From an uncultured Thalassotalea sp. (GTDB lineage: Bacteria; Pseudomonadota; Gammaproteobacteria; Enterobacterales; Alteromonadaceae), in assembly GCA_947502355.1 (NCBI GenBank), contig CANMZP010000016.1:1-64000 (forward strand): a stretch of DNA of 64,000 bases, written 5' to 3'. Positions 8,659 to 17,634 of the stretch are shown here, one piece after another. The position numbers and the translations under genes are program-made. Position 1 is the first letter of the stretch, and each line of letters opens with the position of its first letter. Below the pieces are notes generated by a model. The model made no database searches. It saw only the letters and a list, made by a program, of their open reading frames with translations, and had not been told where the DNA came from.

Positions 8659-9948
8659 ATGAAATTTTTGTTCTCGGGAATTAGCGCCTTAAACACCTCA
8701 TTATCTAACAGCTTAATTTTATTACGCTGGTGCACCATTACCATTCAACTGGCTCTGGTACTTTTTGTTAATGTGTCATTGCAATACGAGCTACCTTGGA
8801 TGCCGCTATTGTTGGTTATTGTGCTTGAGAGTATGTTTAACTTGGGTTGTTATCTGTATAACAGAAACCACAGTGGTGATAACCCCAATTACATTTTCAC
8901 CCAATTATTGGCCGATATCTTATTTTTAGGGGCTTTACTGTATTTAAGCGGTGGTGCCACCAATGCTTTTGTTTCATTACTGCTAATTCCCATAGCGATT
9001 GCAGCGGTAACGTTAAAGAAACGCCTGCTTTTAATGGTTACAGCCAGCGCCATAGCAATATACTCGGTCCTGCTTTGGTTAATGCCCATGCATGTAATGC
9101 ATGGCAATATGCAGGGCCACTTTATTGGCATGTGGATAAACTTTATATTTTCCGCCATTGTGGTCACCTTATTTATCGCCAAAATGACCCAACTGCTCCG
9201 AGACAAAGACAAAACCATAGCCCATTTTCGTGAACAGCAACTTAAGCAAGAAAAGGTTATGGCACTTGGTGTTGCTTCTGCTCAGGTAACGCATGATTTA
9301 GCCACACCGCTTGCCAATATTCGCTTGCTCATTGATGAGTTGCTTGAAGAAAGTGATGCTAAAGACATGGCTGTTAGCACAACAAAAAACAACGAAGATG
9401 AAATATTAGAAGAGCTAGATAAACAAGTAGACCGATGCTGCGATAATTTGCATATGTTTCGAGAAATGTCATTGAAAATACGTGAAGACGACAAGCAAGT
9501 GATAAAATTATCCACGCTTGTAGAACAAATCCATGCGCATTGTAATTTTTACTATCCCAATCAAGAAATTGATTATCAGCAAGATGAGGCAACAAGTAAG
9601 CATGCGATAATCAGTAACAGTTCATTATTACCTGCTATTTTAAATGTGGTAAATAACGCCATCAATGCGTCCAATAAGCAGCAAAAGAATGTCATTGCGA
9701 TTGCCAGTTGTATTGAAAATAATCGCTGGCAACTTACCATTAGAGATTTTGGTGATGGCTTTTTGGTGTCACAATTTTCGCAAGTTGGCCAACAACAATC
9801 AATTAGTGATGATGGTTTAGGGATGGGGTTGTTATTAAGTAATTCCAGCTTTGAACGCTTGCATGGCCAACTGCAACTATCGAATCACCAGCAAGGTGGC
9901 GCGCAAGTAATGATAACCTTACCATTAGCTAAAATAGGGGAGTCTTAA
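8659..9948 (+). CDS. RegB/PrrB-type redox sensor histidine kinase
   Basis: This 429-residue kinase has about six membrane helices in residues 18-175 and a cytosolic kinase part. Helix 3-4 carries LSGGATNAFVSLLL, matching the GGxxNPF quinone-sensing motif of RegB. The H-box is QVTHDLATPLANI with the phospho-acceptor His at residue 212. Further on, QVDRCC (C260/C261) lies where RegB has its redox-active cysteine. The ATPase domain shows NNAINAS (N box) and DFGDGF. In proteobacteria RegB-RegA tunes respiration and other redox-linked pathways. The gene starts 3 bp after the siroheme-synthase gene and 5 bp before the regulator gene, so the three form one operon. Confidence 0.88.
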   Translation: MKFLFSGISALNTSLSNSLILLRWCTITIQLALVLFVNVSLQYELPWMPLLLVIVLESMFNLGCYLYNRNHSGDNPNYIFTQLLADILFLGALLYLSGGATNAFVSLLLIPIAIAAVTLKKRLLLMVTASAIAIYSVLLWLMPMHVMHGNMQGHFIGMWINFIFSAIVVTLFIAKMTQLLRDKDKTIAHFREQQLKQEKVMALGVASAQVTHDLATPLANIRLLIDELLEESDAKDMAVSTTKNNEDEILEELDKQVDRCCDNLHMFREMSLKIREDDKQVIKLSTLVEQIHAHCNFYYPNQEIDYQQDEATSKHAIISNSSLLPAILNVVNNAINASNKQQKNVIAIASCIENNRWQLTIRDFGDGFLVSQFSQVGQQQSISDDGLGMGLLLSNSSFERLHGQLQLSNHQQGGAQVMITLPLAKIGES

Positions 9949-9953
9949 AGGCC

Positions 9954-10490
9954 GTGTCGAGAATTTTAATCGTAGAAGATGATCAAAGCTTTGCTGCCAC
10001 GGTGCAACGCAGATTGCGCAAATATGGGCACACCTGCCAGCATACCGATGATGGTAATAAGGCCTTACTGATCTGCCGGGAATTTCTGCCGGAGGTCATT
10101 TTACTCGATATGAAATTACATAATGAAAGTGGCCTAAAACTCATTCCGTTGTTTCGTAATACCTTACCGAACTGCAATATTATACTTATCACTGGTTTTG
10201 CCAGTATTGCCACAGCCGTAGATGCCATAAAACTCGGTGCCAACGAGTATTTAGCTAAGCCTATAGACAGCCAAACATTGTTGTCGGCCATAGCAGGTAA
10301 AGCCATAAATATTGAAGAAGAAACCAGTGAAGAAACTCTGAGCTCTGGGCAACTGGAGTGGGAACACATCAATCAGGTGCTTAAGTTTAATGATGGTAAT
10401 GTTTCGGCAACGGCCAGACAATTAAATATGCATCGCCGAACCCTGCAAAGAAAACTAAATAAAAAGCCGACCTTTAATCGCAATAAATAA
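9954..10490 (+). CDS. RegA/PrrA/ActR-type response regulator
   Basis: This 178-residue regulator has a receiver domain (VEDDQSF acidic pocket, phospho-acceptor Asp in LLDMKLH, conserved Lys in LAKPID). A short linker leads to a Fis-type helix-turn-helix, LEWEHINQVLKFNDGNVSAT and LNMHRRTLQRKLNKK, which is nearly the RegA/PrrA consensus. The start is a GTG at 9954, ten bases after the Shine-Dalgarno-like GGGGAGT that overlaps the end of the kinase gene. It is the partner of the kinase just upstream. Likely targets are redox-regulated respiratory genes, by family analogy. Confidence 0.9.
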   Translation: MSRILIVEDDQSFAATVQRRLRKYGHTCQHTDDGNKALLICREFLPEVILLDMKLHNESGLKLIPLFRNTLPNCNIILITGFASIATAVDAIKLGANEYLAKPIDSQTLLSAIAGKAINIEEETSEETLSSGQLEWEHINQVLKFNDGNVSATARQLNMHRRTLQRKLNKKPTFNRNK

Positions 10491-10540
10491 CTTTAATAAA
10501 TCTGGAGATATCGAGCTACATAGGTATGCCGGTTTAGTGA

Positions 10541-10581
10541 AAAAAATAAACCACTTACTCAAAAAGAAGAGCAAGTGGTTT
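10541..10581 (-). terminator. Terminator of the TonB receptor gene, possibly bidirectional
   Basis: The arms AAACCACTTACTC (10548-10560) and GAGCAAGTGGTTT (10569-10581) pair with one mismatch around an 8-nt loop. On the minus strand the stem is followed by ATTTTTTT, a proper terminator for the receptor gene. It may also stop the operon ending at 10490. Confidence 0.75.
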
Positions 10582-10698
10582 CACCAAAAATAGTTAAAAC
10601 ACTTCTAAGATAACCATAAATGAATTAACTACTGACTAGCCAGTGACAAATGTGGAAGTCGTTCAAATCCTCTGTGTGTTCAATGTTTAAATTAAGTC

Positions 10699-10783
10699 GT
10701 TAGCTAAACTAAGCAGTTAGCTAAACTAAGCAGTTAGCTAAACTAAGCAGTTGGCTAATATAAGTAGCTGGCTAATATAAGTA
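10699..10783. repeat. Five tandem 17-bp repeats spanning a stop codon
   Basis: Three identical units GTTAGCTAAACTAAGCA (10699-10749) are followed by two diverged units (GTTGGCTAATATAAGTA, GCTGGCTAATATAAGTA) ending at 10783. The last unit contains the TAG stop (10774-10772 on the minus strand) and last three codons of the TonB receptor gene. The array therefore grew outward from the 3' end of that gene into the region between stop and terminator. Confidence 0.9.
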
Positions 10784-12820
10784 ACTAATTTGGGCATGCA
10801 CGCCACGCCCATTCGATGGCAACCTTTCCATAACTGGCGTATCGGTGTGATTCACTCGGTTATAGCCACCTAAGTGATCTACATATTCTCTATCAAAGAG
10901 ATTACTGACGCCGGTTTTAACGAACCAATTCTGGGCAAAGTAATAATCTACATAGGCATCAACAAAAGCATACCCAGCCGTTTCTTCTTCCTGATTGGTA
11001 ATCGAAACCTTATCTTGTTTAGCCACCCCGTTAAGGGTTACGCCCATATCAAAACCGCCTTGCTGATAGGCCAACTTCAATTTGGCTTTTAATGGGGCGA
11101 TTCGATATAAGTCATCATTAATATCTTCTCGTTCACCACGAACGTAACTCACAATTAAAGACATAGAAAATGCATCATTTAGTTGAAAATGCGCATAAGA
11201 GTCAAGCCCGTACAAACTTGCCTCGACATTATCAAATTGCAGTAAGTTATCGTCATTAGACATCATCATCGCCAGCATTTTTGCCTGCGGATTGGTCGAT
11301 GGTACGCCCTGAATATAATCATCAATGCGCTGATAGTAGGCATCCATCATTAATGAGAAATTTTTATGGTTGTAATTAAGGCCAAGGTTAGATTGCCAAG
11401 CCACTTCAGAGTCCAGATTGATATCGCCAAGATAGGTATTACCGTCAGCTAAGCCACCGGTTGCTTCCATCGGCGTCCATAAATAACGTTCCTGATAAGA
11501 CGGAGCTCTCTCTTTACGCGCCAAGGCGAGACTTACGCTGGTTGCATTCGTTAACTGGTGAGTTAAATGCAAGGTCATATCGACATTAGTATCGGTAACC
11601 TCTTTATCTGCGTCATTAAAAGCCGCTTTCAGGGCACCAATTGCCTCATTTTTACCCGCCATATGATGATCGACGTTATTTGCATCTGCACTGATATGAT
11701 TTACACGTACGCCTGTTTGCACTCGGGTGTCTGCAAATGTTTTATCCCACTGCACAAAGACTCCCGCTCGAGTGTCTTTGACATCATTAAAATTGACCAC
11801 TTTGAACATGGCATTATTGGGGTTGGTAATGGTGGCATCGTGTGTCGCGTAATAACCATCGACACCAGCTGACCAAACATCGTTTTGCCATTTCACTAAA
11901 AAGTCGTAACTGTCCGACACAGCCGTATTAACTTTATGCTTGCTAAGATCGTTATTGGTGCGCATGCTAAAGTTATCCATAGCATGCTCTGCATCGTGAT
12001 AACCAACTTGCCAGATTAACTGACCATTAGCCAACTCATAGTCGCCATCTAGGGCAAAACGATTGCTGTAAATATAGTTAATGTCCATAGGCAGCGAAGC
12101 CGTACCAGAATCATGAGTGTCGGTATAGTCATAACGAAAGCCATGCACACTGTTGCCATTGTTATAACGTAGATCTAACCCAGTCTGGGTACGATGATAT
12201 TCACTGGGTTTCACCTCATAAGAGGCTGCAGACTCGGTATCATTGGCCGAAGTCGTGTCAATATAAGCAAGTAATGCGACTTTATTGGTGGCAATGTTTA
12301 ACACGCCGGCTTGACGATTGGCATCATTTACCGATGCGTGCGAGGCAACTAGCTTGCCATCATACTGAACTTGCTCAGCGTCATTGAAATCGGCTTTTTT
12401 ACTTTTTACTTCAATGGCACCGCCTAACGTTTCGGTACCAGCAGAAACAGGCGCAATACCGCGATACACATTCATCGACTCGGTAACAATAGCAGGGCTG
12501 TAACTCAGAGGGGCATCCATGGCATTTGGACCCGCACCAATGACCTTTTGGCCATTAATACTAGTTGAAACTCGATCGCCATATAAACCGCGATATTGAG
12601 CAATACCCGTAAGCGGTCCATTACGATTTACATTCGCACCAGGAACCGAGTCTAACCAAGAGCTCACATCTGGATTAGTGACTTGTTCGGTTGCCAGGCT
12701 TTTTTCCATTAATGTTGACTGTCCACCCGTTACGGTGATCACTTCAATTGGGTTAGCCCATACATTCGCTTGCCCTAACAATAAGGACGATAGGCATAGC
12801 GTTAAATAGCTTTTGTTCAT
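10772..12820 (-). CDS. TonB-dependent outer-membrane receptor, possibly metal uptake
   Basis: This 682-residue protein has a signal peptide (MNKSYLTLCL..., cleavage after VWA, residue 22) and the TonB-box-like EVITVTGG just after it. A plug domain follows (VSSWLDSVPGANVNRNG, YRGLYGDRVSTSINGQK, GTETLGGAIEVKSKK), then a 22-strand barrel of usual length ending in the aromatic-terminated SYLY. The plug segment GAGPNAMDAPLSY resembles the GxCPxRMDPPTSY segment of copper receptors such as OprC/NosA, but lacks the cysteine, so copper is only a guess. It stands alone, divergent from pyruvate kinase. Its last codons lie inside a tandem repeat. Confidence 0.9.
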   Translation of the reverse strand: MNKSYLTLCLSSLLLGQANVWANPIEVITVTGGQSTLMEKSLATEQVTNPDVSSWLDSVPGANVNRNGPLTGIAQYRGLYGDRVSTSINGQKVIGAGPNAMDAPLSYSPAIVTESMNVYRGIAPVSAGTETLGGAIEVKSKKADFNDAEQVQYDGKLVASHASVNDANRQAGVLNIATNKVALLAYIDTTSANDTESAASYEVKPSEYHRTQTGLDLRYNNGNSVHGFRYDYTDTHDSGTASLPMDINYIYSNRFALDGDYELANGQLIWQVGYHDAEHAMDNFSMRTNNDLSKHKVNTAVSDSYDFLVKWQNDVWSAGVDGYYATHDATITNPNNAMFKVVNFNDVKDTRAGVFVQWDKTFADTRVQTGVRVNHISADANNVDHHMAGKNEAIGALKAAFNDADKEVTDTNVDMTLHLTHQLTNATSVSLALARKERAPSYQERYLWTPMEATGGLADGNTYLGDINLDSEVAWQSNLGLNYNHKNFSLMMDAYYQRIDDYIQGVPSTNPQAKMLAMMMSNDDNLLQFDNVEASLYGLDSYAHFQLNDAFSMSLIVSYVRGEREDINDDLYRIAPLKAKLKLAYQQGGFDMGVTLNGVAKQDKVSITNQEEETAGYAFVDAYVDYYFAQNWFVKTGVSNLFDREYVDHLGGYNRVNHTDTPVMERLPSNGRGVHAQISYLY

Positions 12821-13374
12821 TACATACCCTGAGAATTAATAACGATTTACTTTTTTTATATAAGTGTTTATCTAATCCTTTGTGCAGGCAATGAAAAAGC
12901 GCTTAACTGCGACAAAATGTCACACCTAGCCTACACCGTGTCGATGAGGTTGATCGTGACGAAGGAAAAATGCAATTAATAGAAAGTTTTTAGGGTTTAT
13001 TGGCTAACTTATCTGTTGTCGCCTACACTGCTTATGAGCCATATTTCCAGTCAAACGGACTTGCCATAACTTGTGGGCTTTAAGGTGATGTTCATTGCAA
13101 AAGCAACGCCATTAACAGCACCTTTACAACATCAAAAGCAACTAACAATGAAATTTACTTACGTAATTTAAACCAAAAAGGCTTATTTAGAGGAAAAATC
13201 TTCGGTTTTTAGCTGTTCTTTGGTTTAAAATTCCATAAAAAATGTAACAGTTTGATCTTAAACAGGGTGTAGACCAATTTATATGCTAATATCCAATGTA
13301 TTATTTAAATGAGTTTGTTACATCAATTTGTTACATCAAATTAACACAAAGATATTTTTAAGAGGCTTCTAAAA
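12821..13374. other. Divergent regulatory region between TonB receptor and pyruvate kinase
   Basis: About 550 bp hold no gene that I can support. Toward pyruvate kinase there is an 11-nt perfect inverted repeat, TTTAAACCAAA (13168-13178) and TTTGGTTTAAA (13219-13229), enclosing a short stem capped by a CTTCGG loop. A perfect 13-bp tandem duplication, TTTGTTACATCAA (13314-13326 and 13327-13339), lies 36 bp before the ATG. These could be regulator sites or a structured leader. I saw no cobalamin or other known riboswitch on the receptor side. Confidence 0.5.
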
Positions 13375-14784
13375 ATGCGCAAGACGAAGATTATTTGTAC
13401 CATCGGTCCAGCTTCAGAATCTAAAGAAATGCTAACCAACCTAGTAAACGCAGGCATGAACATCATGCGTTTAAACTTTTCTCACGGTGACTACGATGAG
13501 CATCAAGGTCGTATCGATTCAGTTCGTGAAGTTGCTAAAGAAACAGGTAAAAAAGTAGCTATCTTATTAGATACTAAAGGTCCTGAGATCCGTACTATGA
13601 ACTTAGCCGACGGTGACGTTTTACTAGAAGCTGGTCAAACATTTACGTTAACCACTGACCAAACAGTTGCTGGTGACAAAACGAAAGTTGCTGTTACTTA
13701 CGAAGATTTTGCTAAAGATTTATCGGTTGGAAACACGGTATTACTTGATGACGGTTTAGTTGAATTAAAAGTTACTGAAATTTCTGGTAACGACGTGATC
13801 TGTGAAGTTTTAAACACCGGTGAACTAGGCAACAAAAAAGGCGTTAACTTACCAGGCGTAAGCGTAAACCTTCCTGCACTATCTACAAAAGATAAGTCAG
13901 ACATCGCTTGGGGTTGTGGTCAAGGTGTTGACTTCATCGCGGCATCATTTATCCGTAAAGCGTCAGACGTTGAAGAAATTCGCGCTATCTTGAACGCTAA
14001 CGGTGGTGAGAACATTCACATCATCTCTAAAATTGAGAACCAAGAAGGTGTTGACAACTTTGACGCAATTCTTGAAGCTTCAGACGGTATCATGGTTGCA
14101 CGTGGTGACCTTGGTGTTGAAATCGCAGTTGAAGAAGTAATCTTCGCTCAAAAAATGATGATTGAAAAATGTATTGCTGCTCGTAAGCCAGTAATCACTG
14201 CAACTCAAATGCTAGATTCAATGATCAAAAACCCTCGTCCAACTCGCGCAGAAGCGGGTGACGTTACAAACGCTATCTTAGACGGTACTGATGCAGTAAT
14301 GCTTTCAGGTGAGTCTGCTAAAGGTAAATACCCAGCTGAAACAGTAGCTATCATGGCGCAAATCTGTGAGCGTACAGACGATGCAATGAAGCAGTTAGAT
14401 CGTCCAGCATCTCCAGAAAATGCTGAGATCCGTGTAACTGAATCTGTATGTAAATCTGCAGTACAAGCAGCTGTTGACTTAAACGTGAACACTATCGTTG
14501 TAACGACTCAAGGTGGTAAAACCGTTAAGTCAGTACGTAAGTACTTCCCGAAAGCACAAATTTTAGCAATGACTCGCGACGAGAAAACGTCTCAGCAGTT
14601 ATGTCTAACCAAGGGTGTTACAACATCTGTTGTTGAACCATTTGAAAGCAGCGACGTTATCTTTGAAAAAGCCAAAGAAAAAGCTGTTGAGAAAGGTTTA
14701 GCGAAATCAGGTGAAACAATCATCGTTGTTACTGGTGCGTTATTCACTCAAACAAACACTATGTCAGTTCACACAATCGACTAA
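13375..14784 (+). CDS. pykF: Pyruvate kinase, type I (PykF-like)
   Basis: Pyruvate kinase transfers phosphate from PEP to ADP at the end of glycolysis. The 469-residue sequence follows E. coli PykF closely from [12 protein letters not shown] onward: [24 protein letters not shown], the catalytic Lys in [10 protein letters not shown], the metal ligands in [13 protein letters not shown], and [19 protein letters not shown]. The C-terminal allosteric domain is complete. AGAGG six bases before the ATG is a good ribosome site. Codon use is strongly biased to a few codons, as in highly expressed genes. It is monocistronic with a double hairpin behind it. Confidence 0.97.
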   Translation: MRKTKIICTIGPASESKEMLTNLVNAGMNIMRLNFSHGDYDEHQGRIDSVREVAKETGKKVAILLDTKGPEIRTMNLADGDVLLEAGQTFTLTTDQTVAGDKTKVAVTYEDFAKDLSVGNTVLLDDGLVELKVTEISGNDVICEVLNTGELGNKKGVNLPGVSVNLPALSTKDKSDIAWGCGQGVDFIAASFIRKASDVEEIRAILNANGGENIHIISKIENQEGVDNFDAILEASDGIMVARGDLGVEIAVEEVIFAQKMMIEKCIAARKPVITATQMLDSMIKNPRPTRAEAGDVTNAILDGTDAVMLSGESAKGKYPAETVAIMAQICERTDDAMKQLDRPASPENAEIRVTESVCKSAVQAAVDLNVNTIVVTTQGGKTVKSVRKYFPKAQILAMTRDEKTSQQLCLTKGVTTSVVEPFESSDVIFEKAKEKAVEKGLAKSGETIIVVTGALFTQTNTMSVHTID

Positions 14785-14802
14785 TTGTTCGTTAAATATC
14801 AT

Positions 14803-14836
14803 CATATCTAGGCTCGTTTTAACGAGCCTAGATATG
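14803..14836 (+). other. Long perfect palindrome downstream of pykF
   Basis: CATATCTAGGCTCGTT (14803-14818) and AACGAGCCTAGATATG (14821-14836) give a 16-bp perfect stem with only TT between them. It precedes the canonical terminator and has no T run of its own; it may protect the 3' end of the pykF mRNA. Confidence 0.7.
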
Positions 14837-14842
14837 AACAAT

Positions 14843-14876
14843 AAAAAAGCCTTTAACACATGTTAAAGGCTTTTTT
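14843..14876 (+). terminator. Rho-independent terminator of pykF
   Basis: AAAAAAGCCTTTAACA pairs with TTAAAGGCTTTTTT around a CATG loop, followed by T-rich DNA. It is a strong, nearly symmetric terminator. Confidence 0.92.
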
Positions 14877-15000
14877 GTTTAAATTCGGTACAAAATTAGA
14901 AAATTTTTATTGTTATACGTGCCAAGCTTACTTTACGGTAATTTCTCTGACTCGGTTAAAAAGCGAAAAGCGACAACCAATCAGTTAGCGATGTAATGAA

Positions 15001-15183
15001 TCAGCTATGACCCATTTCAATTTCTAAATCTTCAATGTGCTGCCAAATACCAGCCGCTTCTTTTTGTAATCTTTCAAACTCGGCATGGTTACCCATACGT
15101 TCATGCATCATTGCTTCTGTTACTTTTTCCATGTGTTGCTCTATTAACATCTGACAGTCCTCGTTCGAAATAAACGTCATCAT
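15001..15183 (-). CDS. Small hypothetical helical protein
   Basis: This 60-residue protein is charged and predicted to be mostly helical, with many Met, Glu and His residues. I do not recognise a family. The case for a real gene is the ribosome site: AGGAGG lies 8 bases before the ATG at 15183 on the minus strand, the best Shine-Dalgarno in this part of the window. A second ATG follows directly and could also be used. It stands alone between pykF and a thiol-protein gene. Confidence 0.65.
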   Translation of the reverse strand: MMTFISNEDCQMLIEQHMEKVTEAMMHERMGNHAEFERLQKEAAGIWQHIEDLEIEMGHS

Positions 15184-15408
15184 GGTTCCCCCCTCCTAAA
15201 TTAATACGTTTAAGATTAAGTATAGACAGGATAAAAATTAACCAAGGTAGAATTAGAAAATATTGACGGATAAATATCACTCCATTGCGTTAACGCAAAC
15301 TTCGGTTAAATAATTATGCTTTTTTTGTGAATTTCAAACGTTATTTATTGATCTTGGCCCTAACAATCTCCGTATCACCACTACCTATTTTTACATCAGA
15401 GGTATGTC

Positions 15409-15840
15409 ATGCTAACCATATTTTACGACGGCGATTGTCCATTATGCCATTTTGAGATGGCCCACTTAAAACAGTACGACCAAGACAATCAAATCGAATT
15501 GGTGGATATACAGCAGTCAGACTTCGATAAGCTCTACCCTGAAATCAATTATCAAGAAGCAATGAAAGTCTTGCATGGTGTTTACCTTGGGGAAGTATTA
15601 CTTGGTCTTGACGTAACAAAGCGCGCCTGGTCACTGGTTGGTAAAGGTTGTTGGGTGGCACCATTGTCTTGGCCTGTTATCAACCCCTTAAGCAAATGGG
15701 GGTATTTGAGGTTCGCGAAATATAGACTGCCCATTTCCGCTTTGGCTGCCAAAGTGTTTAATTTAGGCTCCAAAAATGTGACAATTCCAAAATGTGACAC
15801 TGGAACATGCTATGCAAAAGACGTTGATAATCGGCGCTAG
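15409..15840 (+). CDS. DCC-family (DUF393) thiol-disulfide oxidoreductase-like protein
   Basis: The 143-residue protein starts with LTIFYDGDCPLCHFEMAHL, the DxxCPLC signature that names the DCC family (COG3011, DUF393), on a thioredoxin-like fold. The central part (VLHGVYLGEVLLGLDV, PLSWPVINPLSKWGY) also fits the family. Members are predicted to be redox-active, but their partners are mostly unknown. The coding end overlaps the next gene by 29 bp, so the two are probably translated together. Confidence 0.85.
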   Translation: MLTIFYDGDCPLCHFEMAHLKQYDQDNQIELVDIQQSDFDKLYPEINYQEAMKVLHGVYLGEVLLGLDVTKRAWSLVGKGCWVAPLSWPVINPLSKWGYLRFAKYRLPISALAAKVFNLGSKNVTIPKCDTGTCYAKDVDNRR

Positions 15841-16540
15841 TAGCGCCATAGCCAAGGGTTTAATAACAAGGCTAGCAGTTGATGCAAATACATGTTTAAC
15901 CCTAATCAGTCGTAATATAGAGCCTTACGGTCATGATCAAGAGCCTAAGATTGAACAAATATCTGTTAAAGACTATTCAGAACAATCCATAGCACAAGCG
16001 GTTAGTCAGATTGAGCTCCCCTTAAACATGTCGATTAGCCGTATATTTATCTGCACAGGTATTTTACACAGCGCCAGCATCAAGGTTGAGAAACGTTTAG
16101 AAGATCTTAACTCAGACACTTTAATTCAAGTCATGCAGGCCAACGCGTTAACCCCTCTGCTTTGGATTAAACACCTTACCCCTTTGCTCAAAGACAAGCA
16201 GCCGTGCAAAGTGGTGGTGTTAAGTGCCCGGGTTGGCAGCATAAGCGATAATCGATTTGGTGGTTGGTACAGTTATCGGGCATCAAAAGCCGCGTTAAAT
16301 ATGATGCTGAAAAATGTAGGTATTGAAATGGCGAGGACCAGAAAAAACATCAAGATAATAGCTTTTCATCCAGGCACAACTGACACGCCTCTTTCAAAGC
16401 CATTTCAGAAAAATGTTCCTAAGGGCAAATTATTTAGCTGCGACTTTGTCGCTAAACAGCTATTAACTTTAACGGATGAATTCGTCCCTGATGGCAAAAC
16501 CAGTTTCATCGACTGGCAAGGCAAACCAATAGACTGGTAA
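15812..16540 (+). CDS. Short-chain dehydrogenase/reductase family protein
   Basis: This 242-residue SDR begins MQKTLIIGASSAIAKGL, the glycine-rich NAD(P) motif in a variant form. The catalytic YRASK (Tyr and Lys spaced by three) is in GGWYSYRASKAALNMM, with VVLSARVGS as the serine segment. The C-terminal FHPGTTDTPLSKPF places it near the CsgA/C-factor-like SDRs. I chose the ATG at 15812; a GTG at 15794 would add six residues. The gene overlaps the upstream DCC gene, hinting at a shared redox task. The substrate cannot be told from the sequence. Confidence 0.85.
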   Translation: MQKTLIIGASSAIAKGLITRLAVDANTCLTLISRNIEPYGHDQEPKIEQISVKDYSEQSIAQAVSQIELPLNMSISRIFICTGILHSASIKVEKRLEDLNSDTLIQVMQANALTPLLWIKHLTPLLKDKQPCKVVVLSARVGSISDNRFGGWYSYRASKAALNMMLKNVGIEMARTRKNIKIIAFHPGTTDTPLSKPFQKNVPKGKLFSCDFVAKQLLTLTDEFVPDGKTSFIDWQGKPIDW

Positions 16541-16564
16541 TGTCGATTTATCTTTTCAACAACG

Positions 16565-16780
16565 CTATTGCCAACCAAGCAACCAATGTTGGTTACTTTT
16601 CAATTCTCGCCAGTTTATCTCGTATTCATTACGGGTTTTGACCGCTTGTATCACACAATGACTTACCTTTTGCCGTTCATTAAATTCAACTTCGATGATC
16701 ATAAAATGCTTTTCTTTATTTAACACCGCCACTTTAGTCCACTTACTGTGCAGAAGTTTTTTCGGGTTAATTTGATTCAC
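16565..16780 (-). CDS. Small Trp-rich conserved protein (TIGR02450 family)
   Basis: This 71-residue protein shows the pattern of the TIGR02450 'Trp-rich' family: KLLHSKWTKV near the start, KEKHFMIIEVEF in the middle, and QAVKTRNEYEINWRELKS...HWLLGW at the end. Four conserved Trp residues are present. Function is unknown; members occur as stand-alone small genes in marine gammaproteobacteria. It converges with the SDR gene. Confidence 0.8.
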   Translation of the reverse strand: MNQINPKKLLHSKWTKVAVLNKEKHFMIIEVEFNERQKVSHCVIQAVKTRNEYEINWRELKSNQHWLLGWQ

Positions 16781-16803
16781 GGCGATCCCCTTAGAATACT
16801 ATC

Positions 16804-17445
16804 TTATGCCGACTGCAGTTTTTCTTGAGCAAAGAAAGACATTTTATACACTCGCAAAAAAAACTTACCCGCGGCTTTCTTCGTCATCAAAAAACCTGTT
16901 TCGGTAATAAGCCCTGCGGTTAATGGCGGCGCATTGGTGATGATCCGGCCCCGAAAGGTCGCTTGAAAATCGGTAAGTGAAAACTGTAAGCGCTGCCTGC
17001 TGCCTGCCGTCGTCTGAAATTCCTGCTTATACATCAAGCGAAAGCCATCGACATAGGCTACCATCCTCAGTTGATAAAGCTGACCATCGCCCTCGATATC
17101 AATGGAGATGCTATCAGTTTCCTCAGAAAGCGGCGTGATGGGCCTAAAAACAGAACTAAAACCGCCATTATTGTCGGTAGAAATATAGCCACTAAACACC
17201 CCATGATCGCTATCAAATTGCATCTGGCCTTTTGATAAACCACCCATAACACCATCGTTGGTAATTCGCCAACGGCGCAACTCTTTTTGCTGAGTTAAAT
17301 CTATCATGAGCTGCTTTTTCCTATCATTATGATGTCCGACTCGCTCTAAACTGTGCCAGTCAGTTGTCTGGATACTCTGCGTGGGATAAACAGCGGAGCT
17401 GCACATCAATAGAGGCATTGCCCAGAATAGTTTATATACAGTCAT
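16804..17445 (-). CDS. Exported CIA30-family protein
   Basis: The 213-residue protein has a likely signal peptide (residues 1-22) and a CIA30 domain (complex I intermediate-associated protein 30, a galactose-binding-like beta sandwich). Telling segments are WRITNDGVMGGLSKGQ, FSGYISTDNNGGFSSVFRP and FRGRIITNAPPL. Bacterial CIA30 proteins are usually cytosolic or exported proteins without a proven role. It lies 23 bp downstream of the start of the Trp-rich gene on the same strand, so the two may be co-transcribed. Confidence 0.82.
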   Translation of the reverse strand: MTVYKLFWAMPLLMCSSAVYPTQSIQTTDWHSLERVGHHNDRKKQLMIDLTQQKELRRWRITNDGVMGGLSKGQMQFDSDHGVFSGYISTDNNGGFSSVFRPITPLSEETDSISIDIEGDGQLYQLRMVAYVDGFRLMYKQEFQTTAGSRQRLQFSLTDFQATFRGRIITNAPPLTAGLITETGFLMTKKAAGKFFLRVYKMSFFAQEKLQSA

Positions 17446-17634
17446 ATTCGTTTTTCAGATTAAAAAGATTCAAACCTGCCTCCTATGATAATGGCACCAA
17501 AACCTTGTAAGTATACGAAACTCTGATGCGCACAGATCAAAATTGCTATGTTAATTAATCCAATTACGTACGTTAGCCGTATACCTTATAACTAAGGGCT
17601 TCAACTAGAACAATCAAACAAAGGAATAACAACA

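Noticed and set aside
10699-10783. Tandem repeats considered as a CRISPR array
   Set aside because: The 17-bp units are directly adjacent with no spacers, and no cas genes are present.
12821-13374. Riboswitch (cobalamin or similar) upstream of the TonB receptor
   Set aside because: No B12-box-like or other riboswitch core was seen on the minus strand of this gap.
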